A stretch of DNA of 64,000 bases from MGBC120314 sp051877855 (GTDB lineage Bacteria > Bacillota > Clostridia > Lachnospirales > Lachnospiraceae): contig JBJEJH010000020.1 of NCBI GenBank assembly GCA_051877855.1, forward strand, positions 82,325-146,324, written 5' to 3'. The notes under the pieces are model-generated. The model saw only the letters and a list, made by a program, of their open reading frames with translations. It ran no database searches and was not told the origin of the DNA. Shown here one piece after another: positions 53,551 to 62,522 of the stretch; the stretch's first letter is position 1, and each line of letters opens with the position of its first letter. A program made the position numbers and the translations under genes.

Positions 53551-53877
53551 ATGGAATGGTATAAGAACTTATATCTTGGAGAAATGGCAGCCAGGAAGAA
53601 GTATAAGTTGCTAAGAAAAATTAATAAACGTTGGCTTTCAAAAGCGTACATCATAACGCTCCCGTCCAACGAGGAAAATGTTCTGGATATCTATTCTTAT
53701 AATGAAATACTCCAACACCATTATGACGAGAATCAATTGTTTGTGATCGGTCTGGCACACGGAAAGGAAGAGGCGCTGGAACTGACGAAGAACATTGTCT
53801 TTGAGGTGTATCGGGCCTGTGGCAATGTGAATGTGACAAAGTATATCAGACAAATGGAGGAGACTGGGACAACGTGA
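53551..53877 (+). CDS. Unknown protein upstream of ytfI-like gene
   Basis: 108 residues, basic at the N-terminus (ARKKYKLLRKINKRWL) with a mixed alpha/beta C-terminal half (NEENVLDIYSYNEIL, NQLFVIGLAHGKEEAL). No known motif. GAGGTGATGG precedes the ATG and its stop overlaps the next start (GTGA), so translation is coupled to the DUF2953 gene. Confidence 0.7.
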   Translation: MEWYKNLYLGEMAARKKYKLLRKINKRWLSKAYIITLPSNEENVLDIYSYNEILQHHYDENQLFVIGLAHGKEEALELTKNIVFEVYRACGNVNVTKYIRQMEETGTT

Positions 53878-54815
53878 TTGGAATATTGTTGATGATATTG
53901 AAAATCCTGGGCATCCTACTACTTGTAATAATTGGTTTGATTTTGTTCATAATCTTGCTGATACTTCTGGTTCCCATCGGATATCGGCTGGAAGTTGATC
54001 ACAATGCAGAACATAGTAGGATACAGGTCAAGGGATCCTGGCTCCTTTTTATAGGATTCTTTGCCGGGCTGGTGGAAAAAAAATTTTCCTTTGGGGTCCG
54101 GATTTTTGGAATTCCTGTTTTGGGATCCGGAAAGAAAGTGAAACAAAAGTCTAAGGTTAAGACCAAAGGTAAAGAAATGACATCCTCCGGGACGGATTCC
54201 GGAGGAGATAGCAACGGAAAACCGGTAGAAGAGAATCAACCGATGGAAGAACTGTCGGTAAAGAATACGGACGAGGGACAATCTTTGGCATTAGAGAAAC
54301 AGCAAGAAGAAACCAAGGATATTTCGGATACGCAAAAGGAAGAAAGAAGGCCCCACAGAAAATGGAATCTTCGCTTACTGCATCCGGTGGAAATTTATGA
54401 ATGGATTCAATGGAAAGTACTGGGATTGATTGAAAATCTGGAAAAAAAGATTCATCAGTGTGAACGTAAGTTTAAGAAAATTCTTGCGGAAATCACTTCC
54501 GAAGAAAACCGGGAGTATGTATTATTTCTTCTGGGACAGCTTAAAAAGGTTTTCAAACATGTATTACCAAAAAAACATAAGATCTACGTACATCTTGGAC
54601 TTGCAGATCCTTCTCTGACCGGTGAGATACTGGGGGCTTATTCGATCATCAGAACCGCCTTTGGTTTGAATTTTATCCTTGAACCGGAATTTGATAAGGA
54701 AGTATTGGAAGTTAAGATGTATATGGCAGGAAGAATACAGCTGCTGCAATTATTGATTGTTGGAATTCGTATATTTTTTAATAAGACAACAAGAAAATTC
54801 TTAAGGAGGAAGTAG
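53874..54815 (+). CDS. DUF2953 membrane protein (YtfI-like)
   Basis: 313 residues starting at GTG 53874. An N-terminal helix (about 3-34) is followed by YRLEVDHNAE..., a charged low-complexity linker (about 85-155), and a C-terminal domain with LGLADPSLTGEILGAYS that typifies DUF2953. In Bacillus ytfI directly precedes ytfJ, the same order seen here. Function unknown; linked to sporulation by context. Confidence 0.82.
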   Translation: MIGILLMILKILGILLLVIIGLILFIILLILLVPIGYRLEVDHNAEHSRIQVKGSWLLFIGFFAGLVEKKFSFGVRIFGIPVLGSGKKVKQKSKVKTKGKEMTSSGTDSGGDSNGKPVEENQPMEELSVKNTDEGQSLALEKQQEETKDISDTQKEERRPHRKWNLRLLHPVEIYEWIQWKVLGLIENLEKKIHQCERKFKKILAEITSEENREYVLFLLGQLKKVFKHVLPKKHKIYVHLGLADPSLTGEILGAYSIIRTAFGLNFILEPEFDKEVLEVKMYMAGRIQLLQLLIVGIRIFFNKTTRKFLRRK

Positions 54816-54817
54816 AA

Positions 54818-55240
54818 ATGGCAGAGAATGAAAAGTTCAATACAACAATGGAATCATTATTTAAGGGAATGGATTCCTTTATCTCGGCAAAGACTGTAGT
54901 AGGAGATGCAGTGAACATCAATGACACGATTATTTTACCTTTGGTGGATGTTGCCTTTGGTGTGGGTGCAGGAGCATCAAATGGAGATCGCAAGGGTGCG
55001 GCATCCGGCGGTATGGGCGGTAAACTTACGCCAAGTGCAGTGCTGGTGATTAAAGGGGACCAGATTCGTCTTGTTAATGTAAAGAATCAGGATGCAATTA
55101 CCAAGATTATTGATATGGTGCCGGATCTGATCAATAAGTTTACGGGTAAGAATGAGGATGTGCTGAATGACAGTCAGGTTTCTGCCGCAGTAAATGATGC
55201 CTTAGCTTCCGATGAGATGAATACTTCGGATCCGGTGTAA
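54818..55240 (+). CDS. GerW family sporulation protein (YtfJ-like)
   Basis: 140 residues: AKTVVGDAVNINDTIILPLVDVAFGVG, a glycine-rich stretch (GGMGGKL) and TPSAVLVIKGDQIRLV, the GerW/YtfJ pattern. In Bacillus YtfJ/GerW is a forespore protein needed for germinant response. AGGAGG precedes the ATG, two bases after the DUF2953 stop. Confidence 0.9.
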   Translation: MAENEKFNTTMESLFKGMDSFISAKTVVGDAVNINDTIILPLVDVAFGVGAGASNGDRKGAASGGMGGKLTPSAVLVIKGDQIRLVNVKNQDAITKIIDMVPDLINKFTGKNEDVLNDSQVSAAVNDALASDEMNTSDPV

Positions 55241-55307
55241 TGCCAGTCATCTTTTGATGGGATATTGCATATAATATTGTAACAGAATCTTTGGAGATGA
55301 ATATAAG

Positions 55308-55445
55308 ATGAGATGTCTAATTGGATTTATTTTATTTTGGATAGCCATCGGAATATTCATCTCCTTATTTATTGAGACAATCTTTTGGAATGTAGTACTG
55401 ATTATTGTGTTGCTGATTATGGGATTTAATCTGTTTTGTCACTAG
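55308..55445 (+). CDS. Putative 45-residue membrane peptide
   Basis: A short frame, MRCLIGFILFWIAIGIFISL then IETIFWNVVLIIVLLIMGFN ending LFCH, predicts two closely spaced membrane helices with a short acidic turn. GGAG lies about 12 bases upstream, somewhat far. It falls between the gerW-like gene and the rpmB terminator. No known family is recognised; the hydrophobic pattern and codon use make it credible. Confidence 0.5.
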   Translation: MRCLIGFILFWIAIGIFISLFIETIFWNVVLIIVLLIMGFNLFCH

Positions 55446-55480
55446 AGAGTGAGAGATAAAAGAAATGTGAGATAATAAAA

Positions 55481-55515
55481 AACCCGACGGATAACTATCC
55501 ATCGGGTTATTTTAC
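55481..55515 (-). terminator. Terminator of rpmB (two-sided)
   Basis: AACCCGA (55481-55487) and TCGGGTT (55502-55508), extended by GGAT/ATCC inside. The minus strand ends in six T. Confidence 0.85.
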
Positions 55516-55533
55516 TTAATGATAAGTTCTCAA

Positions 55534-55719
55534 TTAAGCTCTTTCTACAGCGCCAGATCTTAAGCATGATGTACAAACATACATCTTCTTTGCACCGCCG
55601 TCAACCTTAACTCTTACAGACTTAACGTTGGACTTCCACATCTTGTTTGATCTTCTATGAGAATGGCTCACCTTAATTCCAAAATGAGCACCCTTTTCGC
55701 ATACAGAACACTTTGCCAT
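55534..55719 (-). CDS. rpmB: 50S ribosomal protein L28
   Basis: 61 residues, normal size: MAKCSVCEKG, SHSHRRSNKMWKSNV and MYVCTSCLRSG. Four cysteines (4, 7, 49, 52) show the zinc-binding (C+) form. GGGAGG precedes the ATG on the minus strand. It is divergent from the yloU-like gene, exactly as in Bacillus. Confidence 0.97.
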   Translation of the reverse strand: MAKCSVCEKGAHFGIKVSHSHRRSNKMWKSNVKSVRVKVDGGAKKMYVCTSCLRSGAVERA

Positions 55720-55822
55720 TTAGTAGCACCTCCCTTAATCCAGCGTGTATAACACGGAATATTTTCAGCCGAAACCGGCATATTTCTTTGATTATGGCCT
55801 GTTAAGACCCACAACATAGGAT

Positions 55823-55851
55823 ATTCTATCAGAAAAATTATGGTAATGCAA
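55823..55851 (-). promoter_or_regulatory. Promoter of rpmB
   Basis: On the minus strand TTGCAT (55851-55846) and TAGAAT (55828-55823) are spaced 17 bp, giving a leader of about 100 nt that contains a GCCG/CGGC tetraloop hairpin. The remainder of 55852-56012 shows a TATAAT at about 55935 that may serve the divergent operon. Confidence 0.65.
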
Positions 55852-56012
55852 GTGATTTTATAAAAAAATTTTCAAAAGACAAAAAAACTTATAAAAATTA
55901 TTTCCTTTTCTTGCATAATAGGTTATAATTAGATGACATACTATGCGGGGAACCATTTGCATAGGGTTAAATTGTAGAACAAATTGATTGTAAATATGAT
56001 AGGAGGACGATT

Positions 56013-56372
56013 ATGAAGGGTAAAGTATCCAATCCGATGGGAAATGTTGTAATAGATACTGATGTAATTTCCAAATATGCAGGACTTGCAGCAATTGAGT
56101 GTTTTGGTATTGTTGGTATGGCTGCTGTCAGTGTTAAGGACGGTATTGTTAAGCTTCTGAAGAAGGATAATATTACAAGAGGAATCAATGTTACTTTAGA
56201 TTCAGATAATAAACTGACGATTGATTTTCATGTGATTATTTCTTATGGTGTAAGTATTAAGACCGTATCTGAAAACCTGATTGAAAGTGTCAAATATAAA
56301 GTAGAAGAATATACAGGAATCGAAATCAAGAAGATTAATATCTTTGTGGATGGCGTTCGTGTCATCGACTAA
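56013..56372 (+). CDS. Asp23/Gls24 family protein (YloU-like)
   Basis: 119 residues: VVIDTDVISKYAGLAAIECFGIVGM, TIDFHVIISYGVSI and the terminal INIFVDGVRV. Second Asp23-type gene in the window. Its place between rpmB and the DAK-domain kinase matches Bacillus yloU. AGGAGG precedes the ATG; 17 bp to the next gene. Confidence 0.88.
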   Translation: MKGKVSNPMGNVVIDTDVISKYAGLAAIECFGIVGMAAVSVKDGIVKLLKKDNITRGINVTLDSDNKLTIDFHVIISYGVSIKTVSENLIESVKYKVEEYTGIEIKKINIFVDGVRVID

Positions 56373-56389
56373 TTGAGGAGGATAGAAAA

Positions 56390-58057
56390 GTGGCAATTAC
56401 AACGATTGATGCTAAGACATTACAGAAAATGTTTTTAGCAGGAGCGAAGAATCTTGAGGCAAATAAAGAATGGATCAATGAGTTAAATGTTTTTCCGGTT
56501 CCGGATGGCGATACCGGTACCAACATGACTTTGACGATTCTTTCGGCAGCAAAGGAAGTCAGTGCAATTGAAAATCCGGATATGCAGTCCCTGGCTAAGG
56601 CTATTTCCAGCGGATCATTAAGAGGTGCAAGAGGTAACTCCGGTGTTATCCTGTCTCAGTTGTTCCGTGGTTTTACTAAAGAAATTGCAAATCATGACAT
56701 CATTGATGCAGAGGTTCTTGCAGCCGCAACCACACGTGCGGTTGATACAGCTTACAAAGCAGTTATGAAGCCAAAGGAAGGAACCATTCTTACCGTTGCC
56801 AAGGGCGCTTGTGAGAAAGCTACCGAGATGGCGGCCGAGACGGATGATCTTGAGGAGATTATTTCTAAGACAATTGAACATGCAGAGTATGTTCTGTCCC
56901 AGACACCGGAAATGCTTCCGGTATTAAAACAGGCAGGTGTAGTGGATTCCGGCGGACAGGGTCTTGTGGTAGTATTAAAGGGTGCATTTGATGCGTTCCT
57001 TGGCAAGGAAGTTGATTTCGAGATTACACCGGCTTCCACAGCAGCTCCTGTTGGAGAGGTTTCGGTTGATGAAGCGGACATTAAATTTGGCTATTGTACT
57101 GAGTTTATTGTTATGTTAGAGAAGGAATTTTCTGCTAAGGATGAGCAGGAATTTAAGGCATATCTTGAATCGATCGGTGATTCTATTGTATGTGTTGCAG
57201 ACGATGAGATTGTTAAGATCCATGTTCATACCAATGATCCGGGTCTTGCGATTCAGAAAGGTCTTTCTTATGGATCGCTTACTCGTATGAAGATTGATAA
57301 TATGAGAGAAGAACATCATGAGAGAGTAATTAAGGAAGCAGAGAGAAAGGCTGCCACGCAGAAGGAAGAGGAGGCAAAGAAGCCTGCTGAACCGGCCAAG
57401 GAATTTGGATTTATTTCCGTATCTGCAGGTTCGGGACTCAGTGAGATTTTCATGGGACTTGGTGCAGACTACATCATTGAAGGCGGCCAGACCATGAATC
57501 CAAGTACCGAGGATATGTTAAAGGCCATTGATGAAGTTAATGCCAAGAATATCTTTATTTTGCCAAATAATTCGAACATCATTCTTGCAGCGACACAGGC
57601 AGCTTCCATTGTGGAAGATAAGAATATTATTGTGGTTCCGACAAAGACTGTTCCACAGGGTATCTCTGCCATGATCAGTTTCGAGATGAATAAAACTGCA
57701 GATGAGAATCTGGAGGATATGAAGGAAGCGATTGCGAATGTGAAGACCGGTCAGGTTACCTATGCAGTGCGTGATACGGTAATTGATGATAAGGAAATTA
57801 AGCAGAATGATATTATGGGTATCGGTGATAAGACCATTCTGTCCGTTGGTCAGGAGATTAAGGATACCACATTAGATCTTGTATCCCAGCTGGTGGATGA
57901 GGATTCAGAATTGATTAGTATTTATTACGGATCCGATGTATCCAAGGAGGATGCAGAAGAACTTCTTTCAGCAATTGAGGAAAGTTATCCGGATGTGGAA
58001 GTTTCTTTGGAAATCGGTGGCCAGCCAATTTACTATTATATCTTGTCCGTAGAATAA
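56390..58057 (+). CDS. fakA: Fatty acid kinase FakA / YloV-like DAK2 protein
   Basis: 555 residues starting at GTG 56390 (AGGAGG upstream). The N-terminal DhaL/DAK2 kinase domain (about 8-200) has NVFPVPDGDTGTNM with the metal-binding aspartates and GARGNSGVILSQL; the middle and C-terminal domains (about 230-555) match YloV. FakA phosphorylates fatty acids held by FakB (DegV) proteins for phospholipid synthesis. The yloU-yloV-recG order is as in Bacillus. Confidence 0.9.
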   Translation: MAITTIDAKTLQKMFLAGAKNLEANKEWINELNVFPVPDGDTGTNMTLTILSAAKEVSAIENPDMQSLAKAISSGSLRGARGNSGVILSQLFRGFTKEIANHDIIDAEVLAAATTRAVDTAYKAVMKPKEGTILTVAKGACEKATEMAAETDDLEEIISKTIEHAEYVLSQTPEMLPVLKQAGVVDSGGQGLVVVLKGAFDAFLGKEVDFEITPASTAAPVGEVSVDEADIKFGYCTEFIVMLEKEFSAKDEQEFKAYLESIGDSIVCVADDEIVKIHVHTNDPGLAIQKGLSYGSLTRMKIDNMREEHHERVIKEAERKAATQKEEEAKKPAEPAKEFGFISVSAGSGLSEIFMGLGADYIIEGGQTMNPSTEDMLKAIDEVNAKNIFILPNNSNIILAATQAASIVEDKNIIVVPTKTVPQGISAMISFEMNKTADENLEDMKEAIANVKTGQVTYAVRDTVIDDKEIKQNDIMGIGDKTILSVGQEIKDTTLDLVSQLVDEDSELISIYYGSDVSKEDAEELLSAIEESYPDVEVSLEIGGQPIYYYILSVE

Positions 58058-58082
58058 GAATTGTGGATCGTGGGAATATATC

Positions 58083-60128
58083 ATGTTGATCACAGAAATC
58101 AAAGGAATTGGTGAAAAAAATCAGAAATTGTTGAATAAGCTTGGAATTTATGAGGTGGAAGATCTGATCTCATATTATCCGAGAACTTACGATACATATG
58201 AAGAACCTGTATTGGTGGGAGAAATAGAGGAACCGGGCACTTACGCTGTTTATGGCGAGGTGTCCGGACCTGTTTCCTTAGTAAAAAGAGGACGTCTTCA
58301 GATTGTGTCGGTTTTGATCAAAGATTATCATGGTGATGGGATCAAAGTCACCTGGTTTAATATGCCCTATCTTAAGACGACCCTGAAAAGAGGCGCACGC
58401 TTCGTTTTTCGCGGTCGTATTATTTTTAAGCAGGGATGTTATACCATGGAACAGCCGGTGATGTACTCGCCGGGAGACTACGAGCAGAAACTTTGTCGGA
58501 TGGAACCGATTTATCATCTGACGGCGGGGCTTTCCAATAATCTTATGGTTAAGACGGTGGCCCGGGCTATGGAAATGGTGGATTTGGAACATGAGTATCT
58601 TCCCTTTGAGATTCGTCGGGAATTCAAACTGATGGATCACACGGAAGCTTTGAGAAAGATTCATTTTCCGGTGAATAAAGAGGAATATATTCTTGCAAGA
58701 AAGCGAATCGTATTTGAGGAGTTCTTTTTATTTATACTGGCATTGAGACAGTTAAAGAAGGATAACACCATCGCGGTAAATCAGTATAAGATCCCCAATG
58801 ATCCCCGAACAGATGCTTTTGCGGCGTCCCTTCCATACTCCTTGACCAATGCACAACAGAAGGTTTGGGAAGAAATACAGAGGGATATGTCCGGGGAACG
58901 TTTGATGAATCGACTGATTCAGGGTGATGTTGGTTCCGGCAAGACAATCGTTGCAGTGTTGGCCTTGATGAATACGGTTTATGCCGGTTATCAGGGGGCA
59001 ATGATGGTGCCTACGGAGGTACTTGCCAAGCAGCAATATGAGTCTACCTGCAGAATGTTTAAAGAACATGGTGTGGATATTCATGTGGGGCTTCTGATTG
59101 GTTCCATGACTCCTAAGGAGAAGAAAGAAACCTATGAGAAGCTTAGGGAAGGTGAAATTCAGATTTTAATCGGAACCAATGCCATTATTCAGGCGAAAAC
59201 AGTCTATAAGAATCTGGCACTGGTTATCACCGATGAGCAGCATCGTTTTGGAGTCAATCAGAGGAAGGCTTTGTCGGACAAGGGAGAACGTCCGAATGTT
59301 ATTGTTATGAGTGCAACCCCAATCCCAAGAACTTTGGCAATTATTCTCTACGGAGACCTGGATATTTCGGTGATTAATGAGCTCCCATCCAATCGTCTTC
59401 CGATCAAGAATTGTGTGGTGGATGAATCTTACCGGCCGAATGCATATCGATTTATTGATAAACAGGTGCAGACCGGGCGTCAGGCCTATGTGATCTGTCC
59501 GATGGTGGAAGATAGCGATGGGATGGAAGTAGAAAATGTTACCGACTATTCACAGGAGCTGTCCCGAGTATTTCCGCAGTATAAGATTGGCTGTCTTCAT
59601 GGCAAGATGAAAGCAGAGGCCAAAAATCAAGTTATGGAGGAATTTGCCCGAAATGAAGTACAGATTCTGGTTTCCACAACCGTTGTGGAAGTCGGTGTCA
59701 ATGTGCCTAATGCTACGGTTATGATGATTGAAAATGCGGAGCGGTTTGGGTTGGCACAGCTTCACCAGTTAAGAGGCCGGGTGGGGCGAGGTGAATACCA
59801 GTCCTATTGTATTATGATGTCCGGTAGTAAGAAGGAAGAGAATAAGAAGCGATTGGAAATTATGAATCAGTCCAATGACGGATTCTATATTGCTTCGGAG
59901 GATCTAAAGAGCCGTGGACCGGGGGACCTTTTTGGACTTCGTCAGAGCGGTGATCTTGATTTTGGTCTGGGGGATATCTTTCAGGATGCTACGGAACTTC
60001 AGTGTGCCAGTGAATGTGCTAAGAAATATATGGCGGGAGAATATGGTGTGACGGATAAAGAAAAAAAGGTCATTGATCAGAAGGTTCGTGAGTACACCGA
60101 GAAATGCTGGAATCGCATAAATATTTAG
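58083..60128 (+). CDS. recG: ATP-dependent DNA helicase RecG
   Basis: 681 residues; remodels stalled forks and Holliday junctions. N-terminal wedge/OB domain (about 1-150), helicase motifs GDVGSGKT (Walker A, about 280), ITDEQHRFG (motif II), MSATPIPRTLA (III) and QLRGRVGRG (VI). Full length. 25 bp after fakA. Confidence 0.97.
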   Translation: MLITEIKGIGEKNQKLLNKLGIYEVEDLISYYPRTYDTYEEPVLVGEIEEPGTYAVYGEVSGPVSLVKRGRLQIVSVLIKDYHGDGIKVTWFNMPYLKTTLKRGARFVFRGRIIFKQGCYTMEQPVMYSPGDYEQKLCRMEPIYHLTAGLSNNLMVKTVARAMEMVDLEHEYLPFEIRREFKLMDHTEALRKIHFPVNKEEYILARKRIVFEEFFLFILALRQLKKDNTIAVNQYKIPNDPRTDAFAASLPYSLTNAQQKVWEEIQRDMSGERLMNRLIQGDVGSGKTIVAVLALMNTVYAGYQGAMMVPTEVLAKQQYESTCRMFKEHGVDIHVGLLIGSMTPKEKKETYEKLREGEIQILIGTNAIIQAKTVYKNLALVITDEQHRFGVNQRKALSDKGERPNVIVMSATPIPRTLAIILYGDLDISVINELPSNRLPIKNCVVDESYRPNAYRFIDKQVQTGRQAYVICPMVEDSDGMEVENVTDYSQELSRVFPQYKIGCLHGKMKAEAKNQVMEEFARNEVQILVSTTVVEVGVNVPNATVMMIENAERFGLAQLHQLRGRVGRGEYQSYCIMMSGSKKEENKKRLEIMNQSNDGFYIASEDLKSRGPGDLFGLRQSGDLDFGLGDIFQDATELQCASECAKKYMAGEYGVTDKEKKVIDQKVREYTEKCWNRINI

Positions 60129-60133
60129 AAAAA

Positions 60134-60162
60134 TTGACATTACTTTCCTTACGTGCTATTTT
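60134..60162 (+). promoter_or_regulatory. Promoter upstream of the histidine phosphatase operon
   Basis: TTGACA (60134-60139) and TATTTT (60157-60162), 17-bp spacing, just after the recG stop; start near 60169. Confidence 0.6.
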
Positions 60163-60207
60163 TAATAGGAATTATGGTGATATTACGGATTTAGTTGAGG
60201 TTAAGTT

Positions 60208-60837
60208 ATGAAATTATATATTATCCGTCATGGTGAGACGGAATGGAATAAACAAAAGAAACTACAGGGGCAGAGTGATGTGCCTTTAAATGATTATGGC
60301 CGGGAGCTGGCGCGGATTACTGCGAAAGCTTTGGAGGATGTGCAATTCGATATGGCATACACCAGTCCCTTGAGCAGAGCCTATGAGACGGCTCAGATTA
60401 TTCTTGGGGAGCGTAATGTTCAGATTACAACGGATGCACGTCTGATGGAAATATCCTTTGGTAAGGCGGAGGGACAGCGTTCGGATTCTCTGGGAGAGGA
60501 TTTTAAGAATTTCTTCTTTGCACCGGATCAATTTATTCCGTTGGAAAATGGGGAAAGTTATGCCGATGTTATGGCTCGTGCCGGAGATTTTTTCGAAAAT
60601 GTATTGGAGCCACTGCGCTGCACGGACAAGACCGTTTTGATTGTAGCACATGGCGCCATGAATAAAGCGCTGATGAATTATTTTAAAAAGGTTTCCATCA
60701 AGGATTTCTGGGAGGGCGAATTCCAGTGTAATTGTTGTGTCAATATCTATGAGTTTCGAGAGGATGATTTTGATATCATCGAGGAAGCCAAGGTATACTA
60801 TGAAGGTGCCACGACAAATTATCTGGATGATAAATAA
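60208..60837 (+). CDS. Histidine phosphatase family protein
   Basis: 209 residues with the phosphohistidine motif IIRHGETEWN (residues 4-13), LQGQSDVPLNDYG, the second histidine in LIVAHGAMNKAL and TSPLSRAYETA. Could be a phosphoglycerate mutase-like, cobalamin or general phosphatase; substrate not predictable. Weak GTTAAG ribosome site. Followed by rsmD after 26 bp. Confidence 0.88.
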   Translation: MKLYIIRHGETEWNKQKKLQGQSDVPLNDYGRELARITAKALEDVQFDMAYTSPLSRAYETAQIILGERNVQITTDARLMEISFGKAEGQRSDSLGEDFKNFFFAPDQFIPLENGESYADVMARAGDFFENVLEPLRCTDKTVLIVAHGAMNKALMNYFKKVSIKDFWEGEFQCNCCVNIYEFREDDFDIIEEAKVYYEGATTNYLDDK

Positions 60838-60863
60838 AATAATTGTAAGGACGGAGAAGAATA

Positions 60864-61421
60864 TTGAGAGTTATTGCAGGAACAGCGAGAAGCCTTCCGC
60901 TTAAGACGGTGGAAGGGCTTGATACAAGACCTACTACGGATCGTATCAAGGAAACGTTATTTAATATGTTGCAGGGCGATATTCCGGGAGCAAGATTTTT
61001 GGACTTGTTTGCAGGAAGTGGTGCCATCGGTATCGAGGCATTAAGTCGTGGTGCCTCGGAGGCCGTTTTTGTTGAAAATGCCCGGGCGGCTTGCGCTTGT
61101 ATTCGGGAAAATCTTCAGTTTACGAAGCTTATGGACCGTGCTGCGGTGATGGAATGTGATTGTCTGACAGCACTTCACAGACTTAAGGGGAAGGGTGTAT
61201 TTGATGTGATCTTTATGGATCCTCCTTATCGCCACGGACATGAGAAAGCAGTCCTTGAAGCATTGGTTTCAAACGATATTGCGGATGAATATACCCTGAT
61301 TATTTTTGAGGCAAGTTTGGATACAGACATTGATTTTGTGGTGGATTTGGGTTATGATTTGGTAAAAGTCAAAGAATATAAGACGAATAAACATATTTTT
61401 GTTAAGAAAAAAGAGGCATAG
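60864..61421 (+). CDS. rsmD: 16S rRNA guanine(966)-N2 methyltransferase RsmD
   Basis: 185 residues starting at TTG 60864 with ACGGAGAAG eight bases upstream. RVIAGTARSLPL, SAM-binding LDLFAGSGAIGIEALSRGA and catalytic FMDPPYRHG are intact. Followed immediately by coaD, the conserved ylbH-ylbI order of Bacillus. Confidence 0.94.
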   Translation: MRVIAGTARSLPLKTVEGLDTRPTTDRIKETLFNMLQGDIPGARFLDLFAGSGAIGIEALSRGASEAVFVENARAACACIRENLQFTKLMDRAAVMECDCLTALHRLKGKGVFDVIFMDPPYRHGHEKAVLEALVSNDIADEYTLIIFEASLDTDIDFVVDLGYDLVKVKEYKTNKHIFVKKKEA

Positions 61422-61422
61422 T

Positions 61423-61917
61423 ATGAGAATTGCAGTTTATCCGGGAAGTTTTGATCCGGTGACCATGGGACATTTGGATATTATTACGCGTTCATCCCTG
61501 CTGGTGGACAAGTTAATTGTAGGTGTTTTGAATAATAATTCAAAATCACCATTGTTTTCTGTGGAAGAACGTGTTAATATGTTGAATGAAGTTACGAAAG
61601 ATATCCCTAATGTAGAAGTGATGAGCTTTTCGGGATTGCTCGTAGATTTTTTGAAAGAGTTAGACGCTAAAATTGTTGTTCGTGGATTGCGTGCGGTCAC
61701 AGATTTTGAATATGAGCTTCAGATGTCGCAGACGAATCGTTTGCTGGATAATTCCATTGATACGATTTTCCTTAATACGAATCTCAAGTATTCATATCTT
61801 AGTTCCAGCGTTGTTCGTGAGGTGGCAAAGTTTGGCGGTGATATCAGTCAGTTCGTTCCGGAACAGGTGATTCCGAAAGTATATGAAAAGTGTGGAATTG
61901 ATAAGGAGACTTTCTAA
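61423..61917 (+). CDS. coaD: Phosphopantetheine adenylyltransferase
   Basis: 164 residues; penultimate step of CoA synthesis. VYPGSFDPVTMGHLDII contains the adenylyl-binding GH motif and SYLSSSVVREVAKFGG the second signature. Start ATG 61423 follows GAGG and is one base after the rsmD stop; an earlier in-frame ATG lies in rsmD. Its end overlaps the next gene by one base. Confidence 0.96.
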   Translation: MRIAVYPGSFDPVTMGHLDIITRSSLLVDKLIVGVLNNNSKSPLFSVEERVNMLNEVTKDIPNVEVMSFSGLLVDFLKELDAKIVVRGLRAVTDFEYELQMSQTNRLLDNSIDTIFLNTNLKYSYLSSSVVREVAKFGGDISQFVPEQVIPKVYEKCGIDKETF

Positions 61918-62504
61918 TGAGTAAGATTGATCAGATTATTTCTGAAATGGAAGAGTATATTGAAGGCTGTAGTCCATTTCCGTTATCTTCAACGAAGATC
62001 GTTGTAGTTAAAGAAGAATTGGAGGAGATGATTAGCGAACTTCGCTTAAAGACTCCGGATGAGATTAAGAAGTATCAGAAGCTTCTTGCACAGAAGGACC
62101 AGATCTTAAATGATGCCAATGAACAGGCGAGAAGTATTATTGAAGCCGCTCAGATTCACACCAATGAACTTGTGAATGAAAGTGAAATTATGCAGCGTGC
62201 CTATGAGCAGGGTCAGATGTATGTTGATCAGGCCAAGATGGAAGCTGAGAATATCCTGAATAAGGCGGTTGAAGATGCGAATACCATTCGTTTTAACGCA
62301 ATCAAGTATACGGATGATATGCTTTCAAAGTTACAGTTGATCATTGATCATTCGATTCAGTCAAACTCAAGCCATTATGAAGCTTTGCTCAAGGATCTTA
62401 ACAAGACCCTGGGTGTTGTGGTAAGTAACCGTGAATCTCTTCGTCCACAGGAACCTGCGCCACAGGAAGAGGATGGCTACGGTGAAAATGTCCCGGTTAA
62501 TTAG
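61917..62504 (+). CDS. Coiled-coil protein, ATPase subunit H / DivIVA-like
   Basis: 195 residues, soluble, with long helices (about 50-150: LLAQKDQILNDANEQARSIIEAAQ ... split here for length) and a Pro/Glu-rich tail. Such proteins are sometimes labelled V-type ATPase subunit H-like, but nothing else of an ATPase is nearby. TAATGA overlaps the coaD stop, so translation is coupled. A scaffold role is possible; function unknown. Confidence 0.7.
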   Translation: MSKIDQIISEMEEYIEGCSPFPLSSTKIVVVKEELEEMISELRLKTPDEIKKYQKLLAQKDQILNDANEQARSIIEAAQIHTNELVNESEIMQRAYEQGQMYVDQAKMEAENILNKAVEDANTIRFNAIKYTDDMLSKLQLIIDHSIQSNSSHYEALLKDLNKTLGVVVSNRESLRPQEPAPQEEDGYGENVPVN

Positions 62505-62522
62505 GAAGGTTACAATTCGGAT

